64,000 bases of DNA from Haemophilus influenzae. GTDB lineage: Bacteria > Pseudomonadota > Gammaproteobacteria > Enterobacterales > Pasteurellaceae. The notes below the pieces were generated by a model. It had not been told where the DNA came from, searched no databases, and saw nothing but the letters and a program-made list of their open reading frames with translations. Positions 10,268 to 19,705 of this stretch are shown here, in pieces. Both the position numbers and the translations under genes were made by a program. The stretch covers positions 248,001 through 312,000 of the forward strand of contig NZ_AP018771.1 in NCBI RefSeq assembly GCF_019703545.1. Reading direction: 5' to 3'. Every line of letters starts with the position of its first letter. Position 1 is the stretch's first letter.

Positions 10268-11317
10268 TTAGAAGTCTTCGAAATATTGTTGAATTACTTT
10301 TGGATCTTTAGTTTGAGTTAAAGCTAATTGCAAGAGCACGCGGGCTTTCTGTGGATTTAAAGTACCTGATGCTACAAAGCCATATTTACTATCATCAACT
10401 TCAGCGTCACGAGTTGTATAACCCGTTGGTACACGAGAAGAACGGACTACAACGACGCTATCTTTTGCGGCTTTTTCTAAGCGATCTAAGTGTGCGGCAT
10501 TAACATTTCCATTGCCAACTCCTGCAGATACAATCCCTTGATAGCCAGCATTGAGTAATGCGTTTAATGGTTCGACAGGTGCATTTGAATAAGCATAAAT
10601 AATCCCCACTTTGGGTAGGCTATCTAACTTTTCTACATTAAACGGAGTGTTGATGGTATGTTTGCTTTCTGGGGAACGTTCATAGTCCACTTTGCTGTTA
10701 TGAATATAGCCTAGAGAACCATAATTTGGTGAATGGAACGTTTGCACTGCGGTCGTACTGGTTTTTGTTACATCGCGAGCACCTAGTACTTCATTATTCA
10801 TTGCGACTAAAACACCACGACCACTTGATTTTTTGTCTGCTGCGACAACGACAGCATTGTAAAGATTTAATGGGCCATCAGCACTTTTTTCTGTTGCAGG
10901 ACGCATTGCGCCAACGAGAACAACCGGTTTTTCACATTTTACGGTTAAATCTAAGAAATAAGCCGTCTCTTCCATGGTATCTGTACCATGGGTAATGACA
11001 AATCCATCAGTACTTTTACATTGAGCATTGATGGCTTTTGCCAGTTTTAGCCAGACTTCGTCATTCATGTCTTGTGAACCTATTTTTACAATTTGCTCAC
11101 CTTTAATGTTGGCAATATTTTTCATTTCTGGTACAGCTTCAATTAAAGTATCAATACTTAATTGTCCAGCTTTATACGCAGAATTTACCGAACTTTGCCC
11201 GCTTCCTGCAATGGTACCACCCGTTGCCAAGATTGTAATATTTGGTAAGTCAGCTGCATTTGCTATTGAAACACCTAGACCAAATAAAGTACATAAGGCT
11301 AATTTAGTTAATTTCAT
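10268..11317 (-). CDS. ansB: Periplasmic type II L-asparaginase
   Basis: AnsB hydrolyses asparagine to aspartate and ammonia in the periplasm. A signal peptide (MKLTKLALCTLFGLGVSIANA) is followed by mature sequence LPNITILATGGTIAGSG. The nucleophile is T35, equivalent to T12 of the mature E. coli enzyme. The second active-site motif HGTDTMEETAYFLDLTVKC and the VGAMRP block are intact, and the 349 residues match the high-affinity type II class. The secreted form distinguishes it from cytoplasmic AnsA. A CRP-like site lies about 85-100 bases upstream, as expected for a gene turned on under poor carbon or anaerobic conditions. dcuB follows. Confidence 0.97.
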   Translation of the reverse strand: MKLTKLALCTLFGLGVSIANAADLPNITILATGGTIAGSGQSSVNSAYKAGQLSIDTLIEAVPEMKNIANIKGEQIVKIGSQDMNDEVWLKLAKAINAQCKSTDGFVITHGTDTMEETAYFLDLTVKCEKPVVLVGAMRPATEKSADGPLNLYNAVVVAADKKSSGRGVLVAMNNEVLGARDVTKTSTTAVQTFHSPNYGSLGYIHNSKVDYERSPESKHTINTPFNVEKLDSLPKVGIIYAYSNAPVEPLNALLNAGYQGIVSAGVGNGNVNAAHLDRLEKAAKDSVVVVRSSRVPTGYTTRDAEVDDSKYGFVASGTLNPQKARVLLQLALTQTKDPKVIQQYFEDF

Positions 11318-11399
11318 AGATTTCTCCTAAGATGAATAAAAATTTCTCCAAAGTAGTCTAACTAAATTAAGTTATTTATAAACAATGGAAAAACAAATT

Positions 11400-11415
11400 T
11401 ATGATCTCGATCACA
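11400..11415. promoter_or_regulatory. CRP-like operator in the ansB / rhodanese-gene intergenic region
   Basis: TATGATCTCGATCACA fits TGTGA-N6-TCACA with one mismatch in the left arm and a perfect right arm. It lies about 85 bases upstream of ansB and 127 bases from the divergent rhodanese-like gene, so ansB is the likelier target. CRP and FNR control of ansB is known in enterics. Confidence 0.7.
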
Positions 11416-11542
11416 TAATTTTTTTTGTTGATTGTATAACCTTTATGCAAGTACGGAATTTAAGCATAATTTTTTTGAAAGATAACCCAAGTGCGGTTAT
11501 ACTTGAGCCCTATTTTGACGTACTTAATCAGTAGAGAAAACA

Positions 11543-11989
11543 ATGCAAGAATTTATCTCAATGGCAACAGAGTTTGCTCAAAAACATACGCTTTTAGCGG
11601 TTTCTTGGTTTGCGATTTTCGTAATGGTAATTTATACATTCTACAAAGGCGCAACGAGTAAATTTAAAGTAATTACGCACAATGAAGTTATTCGGCTAAT
11701 AAATTCCGATGAAGCCATTGTGGTAGATTTACGTAGTCTTGAAGAATTTCAACGTGGACATATCATTAATAGTATTAATGTGCTTCCAAGCGAAATTAAA
11801 AATCAAAACATCGGAAAATTAGAGTCGCATAAAGAGAAAGCTCTTATATTAGTCGATACAAATGGTACTTCAGCCTCTGCTTCTGCAGTATTTTTAACCA
11901 AACAAGGTTTTAATTCTGTATTTGTATTGAAAGAAGGCCTTTCCGCGTGGGTAGCAGCAAATTTACCTTTAGTTAAAAAACATAAATAA
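11543..11989 (+). CDS. Membrane-anchored rhodanese-like protein (YibN family)
   Basis: A 148-residue protein with one membrane segment near the N-terminus (about residues 15-36) and a cytoplasmic rhodanese-fold domain. The signature [20 protein letters not shown] matches the E. coli YibN N-half, and the C-terminal [18 protein letters not shown] is equally close. The position of the rhodanese active-site loop ([12 protein letters not shown]) has no cysteine, so sulfur transfer by the usual persulfide mechanism is not expected. E. coli YibN, as I recall it, also lacks a canonical active-site loop. It lies just upstream of secB, the same order as in E. coli (yibN-grxC-secB, with grxC absent here). 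YibN has been linked to inner-membrane protein insertion; I cannot test that here. Confidence 0.88.
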   Translation: MQEFISMATEFAQKHTLLAVSWFAIFVMVIYTFYKGATSKFKVITHNEVIRLINSDEAIVVDLRSLEEFQRGHIINSINVLPSEIKNQNIGKLESHKEKALILVDTNGTSASASAVFLTKQGFNSVFVLKEGLSAWVAANLPLVKKHK

Positions 11990-12002
11990 TAAGGAATAGA
12001 AA

Positions 12003-12512
12003 ATGTCAGAACAAAAACAAGACGTTGCAGCAACAGAAGAACAACAACCCGTTCTCCAAATTCAACGTATTTATGTGAAAGATGTGTCTTTTGAAGCTCC
12101 AAATCTTCCACATATTTTCCAACAAGAATGGAAACCAAAACTTGGTTTTGATTTAAGCACCGAAACAACCCAAGTTGGCGATGACTTATATGAAGTGGTA
12201 TTAAACATTTCTGTTGAAACTACACTTGAAGATAGTGGTGATGTCGCATTTATTTGCGAAGTTAAACAAGCAGGCGTATTTACTATTAGCGGTTTAGAAG
12301 ATGTTCAAATGGCGCATTGTTTAACTTCTCAATGCCCGAATATGCTTTTCCCTTATGCGCGTGAATTAGTGTCTAACTTAGTAAATCGCGGTACGTTCCC
12401 TGCATTAAACTTATCTCCAGTAAACTTTGATGCATTGTTTGTTGAATATATGAATCGCCAACAAGCAGAAAATGCAGAAGAAAAATCTGAGGAAGAACAA
12501 ACTAAACATTAA
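12003..12512 (+). CDS. secB: Protein-export chaperone SecB
   Basis: SecB is a tetrameric cytoplasmic chaperone that holds preproteins unfolded and delivers them to SecA. The 169-residue protein has the core [20 protein letters not shown] and the C-terminal segment LFPYAREL, where helix packing and SecA contact occur. [15 protein letters not shown] is a further diagnostic block. It has a glutamate/lysine-rich tail longer than E. coli SecB (155 residues). AAGGAATAGAAA provides the ribosome-binding site. It follows the rhodanese-like gene by 13 bases, so they are probably one operon. Confidence 0.97.
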   Translation: MSEQKQDVAATEEQQPVLQIQRIYVKDVSFEAPNLPHIFQQEWKPKLGFDLSTETTQVGDDLYEVVLNISVETTLEDSGDVAFICEVKQAGVFTISGLEDVQMAHCLTSQCPNMLFPYARELVSNLVNRGTFPALNLSPVNFDALFVEYMNRQQAENAEEKSEEEQTKH

Positions 12513-12544
12513 TTAAATGGTAAAACAAAAGGCAAGCTAGAAAT

Positions 12545-12640
12545 GATCTGCACCCCAAAAGCTGGATTAAATAACCAACTAACTAAGGTGCAGATTTTTT
12601 ATGACCAAATACCACACCCTTTTCAAACAACAAGTCAATG
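12545..12640 (+). mobile_element. Probable insertion-sequence scar: left end plus first codons of an IS3-type orfA
   Basis: An ATG at 12601 opens a frame reading MTKYHTLFKQQV, which resembles the start of helix-turn-helix orfA proteins of IS3-family elements. The resemblance stops after about 12 codons and the rest of the frame runs antisense into the phosphohexomutase gene. Upstream lies an inverted-repeat structure (12546-12595) of the kind found at an element's left end. The right end is missing, so this would be a dead fragment fused next to the 3' end of the mutase gene. The assignment rests on recall of short sequence and needs a search. Confidence 0.4.
12546..12600 (+). terminator. Possible long-loop terminator of secB (or IS end)
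   Basis: ATCTGCACC (12546-12554) and GGTGCAGAT (12587-12595) are perfect inverted repeats separated by 32 bases, with a T run at the end. It may terminate secB, or may be the end structure of the insertion-sequence scar that follows. Confidence 0.5.
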
Positions 12641-12673
12641 CACCGTTTGACGTATCCATATCCCATTGTGCAA

Positions 12674-14326
12674 TTAGCAGTCTTGTTTGCCATAAGCATC
12701 TTGGCGAAGAATGTGACGAACACCTTCATCAAATTCTGCTAGTACGCGATCTGCATCTTTTGGATCTTTACCGCGCGCATCTAAGTAGAATTTAATTTTT
12801 GGTTCAGTACCTGAAGGACGAGCAATTAAGCGTCCGCCATTTTCCAAGTTAAATACAAGGATATCGCTTTGACGATCTGTTTTAGTATGATCGATAAATT
12901 GTGCCACTTTCACGCCAGCGATTTCTGCTGGTGGATTGTTACGAAGTGCGGTCATTAATTTTCCGATTTCTGAAAGATCGCTGACTCGAATAGAGATTTG
13001 TCCACTCACATAAGCACCAAATTCTTTGGTAAATTCATCAGCATAATCTGCTAAAGTTTTGCCTTGTTTTTTCAAGTTACGCACAAGATCTAAGAACACG
13101 ATTGCTGCAGAAATACCGTCTTTATCGCGTACTTTGTCTGGATCCACTAAATAGCCTAATGCCTCTTCAAAACCAAACAATAAGTCAGATACTTTACCGA
13201 TATATTTGAAACCGGTTAAGGTTTCTTCTGATTGGAAGCCGTATTTTTTCGCAATTTCAGCGAGTGCAGGAGAAGAAACAAGTGAGCAAGCCAATGTGCC
13301 TTGTTTACCTTGATATTGTTTTGCTAAGTACCAACCTAAGAAACAGCCTACTACGTTGCCGTGTAATGATTTCCAGTTGCCTTGTTCATCAGGCACAGCA
13401 ACGGCTAAACGGTCTGCATCTGGGTCATTCGCAATGATAAATTCAGCGTTCTTTTCTTTTGCCACTTTAATTGCTAAATCCAATGCGCCTTTTTCTTCTG
13501 GATTTGGGAAATTCACCGTTGGGAATGTGCCATCTGGCCAAACTTGATCTGCCACTACGTGGGGTTGTGGTAATCCTGCTTTTGCCAGTGTTTTACTTAA
13601 AACTTCATAGCCCACACCGTGCATAGCGGTATAAACATAGTTAATGTCGCAAGCGGGTTCTTTAGCTAATGATGCAGTTTTTGTAATGTACGCATCTACC
13701 ACTTCATCATTTAACACCACATAATTATCGCTACGTGGTAAATCTTGGATATTGCCAGCCGCAACTTTATCAATTAATGCTGCGATGTCTTTATCTGCCG
13801 GTGAAACGATTTGACCGCCACCATTTGCTTTACCTAAATACACTTTGTAGCCATTATCTTCTGGTGGGTTATGGCTTGCTGTTACCATTACACCTGCAGT
13901 GGTATCAAAATATTGGATAGCATAGGCTAAAACTGGCGTAGGTAATTTGCGTGGTAATAAATAAGCTTTTACGCCTGCACCCACCATAATTTCAGCGGTG
14001 TCACGGGCAAAAACATCAGAGTTTTTACGGCCATCGTAACCAATAACGATTGATGGTTCTTTATCGTAACCTTTTAAATATTCCGCTAAACCACCAGCAG
14101 CTTGAGAAACTAACACTCGGTTCATCCCCATTGAGCCAGCTTGTAAACGACCACGTAAACCTGCCGTACCAAATTGTAAACGACCATCAAAACGCGCATG
14201 TAATTCTACTTCTGCCGCTTTATCTCCGCCTTTTGCTGCATCTAAAAGTGCGGTTAATTCTGCACGAGTTTCTGTGTCAGGATCTTGGTTTAACCAATGT
14301 TGTGCAACCTCAAAAAGTGTTGTCAT
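12674..14326 (-). CDS. Alpha-D-phosphohexomutase (phosphoglucomutase/phosphomannomutase)
   Basis: This 550-residue enzyme of the phosphohexomutase superfamily interconverts hexose 1- and 6-phosphates, feeding LPS sugar and nucleotide-sugar synthesis. The phosphoserine loop TASHNP has S151, the Mg-binding loop is NDPDADRLAVA, the sugar-specificity loop contains GFKYIG and the phosphate-binding loop is RPSGTEPKIKFY. The N-terminal segment (about 50 residues before GTAGLRG) places it in the PGM2/PgcA-like long subgroup rather than with GlmM. An uptake signal encodes T-A-L within the N-terminal segment. In H. influenzae this locus has been called pgmB; I leave the symbol blank because substrate preference cannot be read from sequence. 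The stop lies next to the insertion-sequence scar. Confidence 0.92.
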   Translation of the reverse strand: MTTLFEVAQHWLNQDPDTETRAELTALLDAAKGGDKAAEVELHARFDGRLQFGTAGLRGRLQAGSMGMNRVLVSQAAGGLAEYLKGYDKEPSIVIGYDGRKNSDVFARDTAEIMVGAGVKAYLLPRKLPTPVLAYAIQYFDTTAGVMVTASHNPPEDNGYKVYLGKANGGGQIVSPADKDIAALIDKVAAGNIQDLPRSDNYVVLNDEVVDAYITKTASLAKEPACDINYVYTAMHGVGYEVLSKTLAKAGLPQPHVVADQVWPDGTFPTVNFPNPEEKGALDLAIKVAKEKNAEFIIANDPDADRLAVAVPDEQGNWKSLHGNVVGCFLGWYLAKQYQGKQGTLACSLVSSPALAEIAKKYGFQSEETLTGFKYIGKVSDLLFGFEEALGYLVDPDKVRDKDGISAAIVFLDLVRNLKKQGKTLADYADEFTKEFGAYVSGQISIRVSDLSEIGKLMTALRNNPPAEIAGVKVAQFIDHTKTDRQSDILVFNLENGGRLIARPSGTEPKIKFYLDARGKDPKDADRVLAEFDEGVRHILRQDAYGKQDC

Positions 14327-14565
14327 AGCGTTATCCTTATTCGTTGAAATAAATAAAAAAATCGCCGTTAGACTAGCGGAAATCTAACAAAATGAAAACG
14401 GCTAATTATCAATTTTTTGATCTACTTAACATTTTTTATTCACGCAATCGGTTATCCGAGCCAATTTGGGAACACTATTTGTAGCATAAGCATTTGTTTG
14501 AAAAATTCGCTATAATACCGCCTTAATATTTACGGCAAAATTTAACCGCACTTTAAGGATTTTCA
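14327..14565. other. Divergent intergenic region, phosphohexomutase / dnaE
   Basis: This 239-base region carries promoters for both flanking genes. An uptake signal (ACCGCACTT, 14545-14553) lies directly before the AAGGA ribosome-binding site of dnaE. Weak inverted GCCGTT/AACGGC arms lie near 14363-14402. No small gene was seen. Confidence 0.5.
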
Positions 14566-17500
14566 ATGTCATCCCAACCTCGCTTCGTCCATCTTCGCAC
14601 ACACACAGATTTTTCGATGATTGACAGTATCGTCAAAGTGAAGCCTCTTGTGAAAGCTTGTGCAGCCAATGAAATGGTTGCTATGGGATTAACGGATTTT
14701 ACTAATTTTTGTGGTGTGGTTCGTTTTTATGGCGAAATGCTTTCTTCGGGTATGAAGCCCATTATCGGGGCAGATGTAAAAGTAAAAAGCCCATTATGTG
14801 GCGATGAATACTTTGATCTTACTTTGCTGGCTAAAAATAATGAAGGCTATAGAAATATTACTTTATTGTTATCAAAGGCTTATCAACGCGGTTATAACGA
14901 TTTACCTTATATCGATCAAGATTGGTTAATTGAACATCGCGACGGCGTGATTATTTTATCAGGGGGAACGCAAGGCGATGTGGGTAAAAAATTGTTGAAA
15001 GAAAACGTAGCCGAAATTGAAAGTGCGGTCGATTTTTACCAAGAATTTTTTGCCGATCATTTTTATTTAGCATTAAGTCGTACAGGTCGCCCAAATGAAG
15101 AACGTTACATTCAAGCAGCGTTGAAATTAGCAGAACGTTGTGATTTACCATTGGTCGCAACTAATGATGTGATGTTTTTGAATGCAGAGGATTTTGAAGC
15201 CCACGAAATTCGCGTAGCGATTCACGATGGCTATACTTTAGACGATCCTAAACGTCCGAAATATTATACCTCACAGCAATATTTTCGTAGTGAAGAAGAT
15301 ATGTGTAAGCTGTTTGCAGACATTCCTTCCGCTCTCGAAAATACCTTATTAATTGCGCAACGTTGTAGTGTCACTTTACGCCTTGGTCAATATTTCTTAC
15401 CTCAATTTCCAACTGGCGATTTAAGTACAGAAGATTTCTTAGTGCAAAAATCCAAAGAGGGCTTGGAAGAACGTTTAGCTTTTTTATTCCCTGATGAAAA
15501 AGTGCGGTTAGAAAAACGACCAAAATATGATGAACGCTTGCAAGTTGAGCTAGATGTAATTAACCAAATGGGGTTCCCAGGTTATTTCTTGATCGTAATG
15601 GAATTTATTCAATGGTCTAAGGATAACGATATTCCAGTAGGGCCAGGTCGTGGTTCTGGTGCGGGTTCATTGGTGGCTTACGCATTAAAAATCACTGATT
15701 TAGATCCGTTAGAGTTTGATTTGCTATTTGAACGTTTCTTAAATCCAGAACGTGTGTCTATGCCCGATTTCGACGTGGATTTTTGCATGGATGGTCGCGA
15801 TCGCGTGATTGAACACGTTGCTGAAACCTATGGTCGTGGCGCGGTATCACAAATTATTACCTTTGGTACAATGGCGGCGAAAGCGGTTATTCGAGATGTA
15901 GGGCGAGTGCTGGGGCATCCGTATGGTTTCGTTGATCGTATTTCGAAATTGATTCCTCCCGATCCGGGTATGACCCTTGCGAAAGCATTTGAGGCCGAGC
16001 CGCAATTACAGACTGCCTACGATAGCGATGAAGAAGTGCGAGCATTGATTGACATGGCGCGCAAGCTGGAAGGTGTGACACGTAATGCAGGTAAACATGC
16101 AGGTGGCGTGGTCATTTCGCCAACCTTAATTACTGATTTTGCACCGCTCTATTGTGATAATGAAGGCTTACATCCAGTTACTCACTTTGATAAAAATGAT
16201 GTGGAATATGCAGGGCTTGTGAAATTTGACTTCCTAGGCTTGCGTACTCTCACTATCATTAAATGGGCATTGGATATGATTAATGTTCGTATGGTGCGTG
16301 AAGGCAAGCCTCGAGTAGATATTGCCGCCATTCCACTTGATGATCCTGAATCTTTTGAATTACTTAAACGTTCCGAAACCACCGCCGTGTTCCAGTTGGA
16401 ATCACGAGGTATGAAAGATTTGATCAAACGCCTGCAACCTGACTGTTTTGAAGATATTATCGCATTGGTAGCATTGTTCCGTCCGGGTCCGTTACAATCG
16501 GGTATGGTAGATAACTTTATCGACCGTAAACACGGGAGAGAAGAAGTATCTTACCCTGACGCAGAATATCAACATGCAAGTTTGAAACCTATTCTTGAGC
16601 CGACTTACGGCATTATTTTGTATCAAGAACAAGTGATGCAAATTGCTCAAGTGCTTGCTGGCTATACGCTGGGTGGGGCTGACTTATTGCGTCGAGCAAT
16701 GGGTAAAAAGAAACCAGAAGAAATGGCAAAACAGCGTTCTGTATTTAAAGAAGGTGCGGAGAAAAACGGCGTTGATGGCGAGCTATCTATGAAGATTTTC
16801 GACTTGGTGGAAAAATTTGCTGGCTATGGTTTTAATAAATCTCACTCCGCTGCTTATGCCTTGGTGTCTTACCAAACCCTTTGGCTTAAAACTCATTTCC
16901 CTGCAGAATTTATGGCTGCAGTGATGACATCTGAAATAGATAATACGGATAAAATCGTAGGTTTGTACGACGAATGTTTGCGTATGGGCTTAAAAGTGAC
17001 GCCACCAGATATTAATATCGGAAAACACCATTTTAGTGTCAATGAACAAGGCGAAATTGTGTATGGGATTGGCGCGATTAAAGGCGTGGGGGAAGGCCCG
17101 ATTGAAGCACTTGTGACGGCAAGAAATGAAGGGGGGATTTTCAAAGATTTATTCGATTTATGCGCTCGTGTAGATTTGAAAAAAATTAACCGCCGTACCT
17201 TTGAAAACCTAATTATGTCGGGTGCCTTTGATAAATTAGGGCCACATCGCGCCGCACTTTCTAAGAATTTGGAAGATGCACTTAGAGCTTCCGATCAGCA
17301 TGCGAAAGATGAAGCAATAGGACAAACGGATATGTTCGGTGTGCTGACTGAAACCCATGAAGAAGTGGAAAATGCCTATGCTAATACACCACCTTACACT
17401 GAAAAACAAATTCTTGATGGCGAACGAGAAACCTTAGGTCTTTATTTAAGCAGTCATCCTGTTAGCCGTTATTTGAAAGAACTTTCCCATTACACATCGA

Positions 17501-18045
17501 CGCGGTTGAAAGATCTCGCACCAAATCGCCGTGGACAAATTAGCACTGTGGCGGGATTATTGGTCGCATCACGAATTGCAATCACAAAAAAAGGCAATCG
17601 CTTAGGCATTGCCACATTAGATGACCGTTCAGGTCGCTTAGATTTAACATTATTTGGTGAAAGTCTAGAACAATTTGGTGAGAAATTACAAAAAGATACA
17701 GTGATTGTTGCTTCAGGGCAGGTGAGCTTTGATGATTTCTCTGGTGGCTTGAAAATGACGGTGCGCGAGTTAATGACCTTAGATGAGGCTCGTTCTCGTT
17801 ATGTCAAATCCTTGGCTATTAGTCTTTCTGAGCATCAAATTACACCAAGTTTCATTAAACAACTTAAAGCATTACTTGAGCCAGTGAGTGGTGGAACGTT
17901 GCCGATTAATGTGTATTATCAAAGTCCGAAAGGTCGTGCGTTGTTACGTTTAGGCGTGCAATGGTCGATCATTCCAACAGATGAAATTCTGACGGAATTG
18001 GTGAATTTACTCGGCGAAAGTGCGGTGGAATTAGAGTTTGAATAA
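14566..18045 (+). CDS. dnaE: DNA polymerase III alpha subunit
   Basis: DnaE is the replicative polymerase of the holoenzyme. The 1,159-residue protein starts with the PHP domain ([15 protein letters not shown]) and has the palm catalytic aspartates D401 and D403 in [14 protein letters not shown] and D555 in [10 protein letters not shown]. All three are at the E. coli positions. The finger motif [14 protein letters not shown] and the helix-hairpin-helix and OB-fold regions ([19 protein letters not shown] near residues 1000-1015) follow. The beta-clamp-binding segment is in the late part (around QTDMFG). The start is set by AAGGATTTTCAATG. It is monocistronic, with a terminator 4 bases beyond the stop. 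Confidence 0.98.
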   Translation: MSSQPRFVHLRTHTDFSMIDSIVKVKPLVKACAANEMVAMGLTDFTNFCGVVRFYGEMLSSGMKPIIGADVKVKSPLCGDEYFDLTLLAKNNEGYRNITLLLSKAYQRGYNDLPYIDQDWLIEHRDGVIILSGGTQGDVGKKLLKENVAEIESAVDFYQEFFADHFYLALSRTGRPNEERYIQAALKLAERCDLPLVATNDVMFLNAEDFEAHEIRVAIHDGYTLDDPKRPKYYTSQQYFRSEEDMCKLFADIPSALENTLLIAQRCSVTLRLGQYFLPQFPTGDLSTEDFLVQKSKEGLEERLAFLFPDEKVRLEKRPKYDERLQVELDVINQMGFPGYFLIVMEFIQWSKDNDIPVGPGRGSGAGSLVAYALKITDLDPLEFDLLFERFLNPERVSMPDFDVDFCMDGRDRVIEHVAETYGRGAVSQIITFGTMAAKAVIRDVGRVLGHPYGFVDRISKLIPPDPGMTLAKAFEAEPQLQTAYDSDEEVRALIDMARKLEGVTRNAGKHAGGVVISPTLITDFAPLYCDNEGLHPVTHFDKNDVEYAGLVKFDFLGLRTLTIIKWALDMINVRMVREGKPRVDIAAIPLDDPESFELLKRSETTAVFQLESRGMKDLIKRLQPDCFEDIIALVALFRPGPLQSGMVDNFIDRKHGREEVSYPDAEYQHASLKPILEPTYGIILYQEQVMQIAQVLAGYTLGGADLLRRAMGKKKPEEMAKQRSVFKEGAEKNGVDGELSMKIFDLVEKFAGYGFNKSHSAAYALVSYQTLWLKTHFPAEFMAAVMTSEIDNTDKIVGLYDECLRMGLKVTPPDINIGKHHFSVNEQGEIVYGIGAIKGVGEGPIEALVTARNEGGIFKDLFDLCARVDLKKINRRTFENLIMSGAFDKLGPHRAALSKNLEDALRASDQHAKDEAIGQTDMFGVLTETHEEVENAYANTPPYTEKQILDGERETLGLYLSSHPVSRYLKELSHYTSTRLKDLAPNRRGQISTVAGLLVASRIAITKKGNRLGIATLDDRSGRLDLTLFGESLEQFGEKLQKDTVIVASGQVSFDDFSGGLKMTVRELMTLDEARSRYVKSLAISLSEHQITPSFIKQLKALLEPVSGGTLPINVYYQSPKGRALLRLGVQWSIIPTDEILTELVNLLGESAVELEFE

Positions 18046-18049
18046 GACA

Positions 18050-18076
18050 AAGGCGTGAAAAATATCACGCCTTTTT
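18050..18076 (+). terminator. Terminator of dnaE (and possibly ilvA from the other strand)
   Basis: AAGGCGTGA and TCACGCCTT form a perfect 9-bp stem followed by TTTT. It sits in a 38-base gap between convergent dnaE and ilvA. Confidence 0.92.
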
Positions 18077-18083
18077 TATAGGA

Positions 18084-19625
18084 TTAACGTAAGAAATAAC
18101 GATAAGATTTGCTTTCTGTTACATCTTCAAAAACATAATTGAGTTGGGCAAGTACCTGTTCAAATTCTGCTTGTTCGCGTTGTTCAATTTGGAACCCAGC
18201 AAGGATATTTCCATAGTCCGCGCCGTGGGCACGATAGTGAAATAATGAAATATTCCAACGATTTTGCAAGGTTTCCAAGAATTTTAATAAGGCACCTTTT
18301 TGCTCTGGGAATTCGAAGGTATATAAACGTTCGTTATCATTTGATGCGCGCCCCCCCATTAAATAGCGAACATGCGTTTTCGCAATATCATCATCAGACA
18401 TATCCTCAACATCAAAACCATTTTTCGTGAGGTCTGCAATAATATCTGCTTTTTCTTGCTCATTTGTCGTTCTTACCCCAACAAACACACAAGCGCGTTT
18501 ATCATCTGCATAACGATAACTGAATTCGGTTACAGCTCGGTTACCTAATACATAAGCAAATTTTAAGAAACTACCTGGTTGTTCAGGCATGGTTACGGCT
18601 AATAAAGCCTCTCGATTTTCACCAATTTCACAACGTTCAGATACATAACGTAATGTGTGGAAATTCAAGTTCGCGCCAGACAAAATTGCCGCCATATTTT
18701 TGCCTTCAATATGGTTTTGTTTTACATATTTTTTCAAACCAGCCAAACCTAATGCACCTGATGGTTCTGCAACAGCACGAACGTTCTCAAACAAATCTTT
18801 CATTGCTGCACACACTTCGTCACTATCGACCAATACCATATCGTCAAGATATTGCTTACATAGACGGAATGTTTCGTCGCCAATGCGTTTTACGGCAACG
18901 CCATCTGCAAATAATCCAACGTGCGTTAAATCTGTTGGTTCGCCTTTATCGAGAGCGGCTTTTAAGCATGCAGAATCCTTTGATTCTACACCGATGATTT
19001 TAATTTCTGGCATAAATTGCTTAAGCAAAATTGCTACACCTGCAGCTAAGCCACCACCGCCGACTTGTACAAACACATAATCCAAATCTGCCACTTGTTG
19101 TAGCATTTCCATCGCTAACGTGCCTTGTCCAGCGATCACTAATGGATGATCGAATGGAGGAATAAATGTCATGTTTTTTTCTTTTGAAAGCTCGATGGCT
19201 TTTGCTTTGGCTTCATCGAAATTAGCACCGTGCAACAACACCTCACCACCAAAACCACGCACTGCATCCACTTTAATGCTTGGGGTGTTTTGTGGCATAA
19301 CAATTAATGCTTTTAAGCCTAATTGTTTCGCCGATAATGCCACGCCTTGTGCATGGTTACCTGCAGATGCCGCTATTACGCCTGCTGCTTTTTGTTCCTC
19401 TGAAAGGCTAGAAATCATTGCGTAAGCGCCGCGTAGTTTAAAACTATTTACTGGCTGACGGTCTTCTCGTTTAATCCAGATATTATTGTGCAGTCGTTCA
19501 GAAAGTTTTCCCATTTTTTGTAAAGGGGTCACTTGCGCAGCTTCATATACGCGCGAACCAAGTTTAACAATGGCATTGATATAATCTGATTGAGAAGGTT
19601 GAGGATTGGTGAGTAAGTTTTTCAT
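18084..19625 (-). CDS. ilvA: Biosynthetic threonine deaminase
   Basis: IlvA converts threonine to 2-oxobutyrate, the committed step to isoleucine, and is inhibited by isoleucine. The 513-residue protein has the PLP lysine K63 in NSFKLRGAYAM, the glycine-rich phosphate loop GGGGLAAG and a C-terminal regulatory half (about residues 335-513) with two ACT-like repeats, each introduced by an EQPGSFLKF- or PEQKGALLKF-type segment. That length marks the biosynthetic rather than the short catabolic TdcB form. It lies downstream of ilvD on the same strand, as in the enteric ilvGMEDA cluster. Confidence 0.97.
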   Translation of the reverse strand: MKNLLTNPQPSQSDYINAIVKLGSRVYEAAQVTPLQKMGKLSERLHNNIWIKREDRQPVNSFKLRGAYAMISSLSEEQKAAGVIAASAGNHAQGVALSAKQLGLKALIVMPQNTPSIKVDAVRGFGGEVLLHGANFDEAKAKAIELSKEKNMTFIPPFDHPLVIAGQGTLAMEMLQQVADLDYVFVQVGGGGLAAGVAILLKQFMPEIKIIGVESKDSACLKAALDKGEPTDLTHVGLFADGVAVKRIGDETFRLCKQYLDDMVLVDSDEVCAAMKDLFENVRAVAEPSGALGLAGLKKYVKQNHIEGKNMAAILSGANLNFHTLRYVSERCEIGENREALLAVTMPEQPGSFLKFAYVLGNRAVTEFSYRYADDKRACVFVGVRTTNEQEKADIIADLTKNGFDVEDMSDDDIAKTHVRYLMGGRASNDNERLYTFEFPEQKGALLKFLETLQNRWNISLFHYRAHGADYGNILAGFQIEQREQAEFEQVLAQLNYVFEDVTESKSYRYFLR

Positions 19626-19705
19626 AGTGTTTGTTTTGATGATGAAGTGCGGTTAGTTTTTCCTTTGTTTTATCCCCCTCTTATGAAGGAGGGGGAACCG
19701 TTAAA

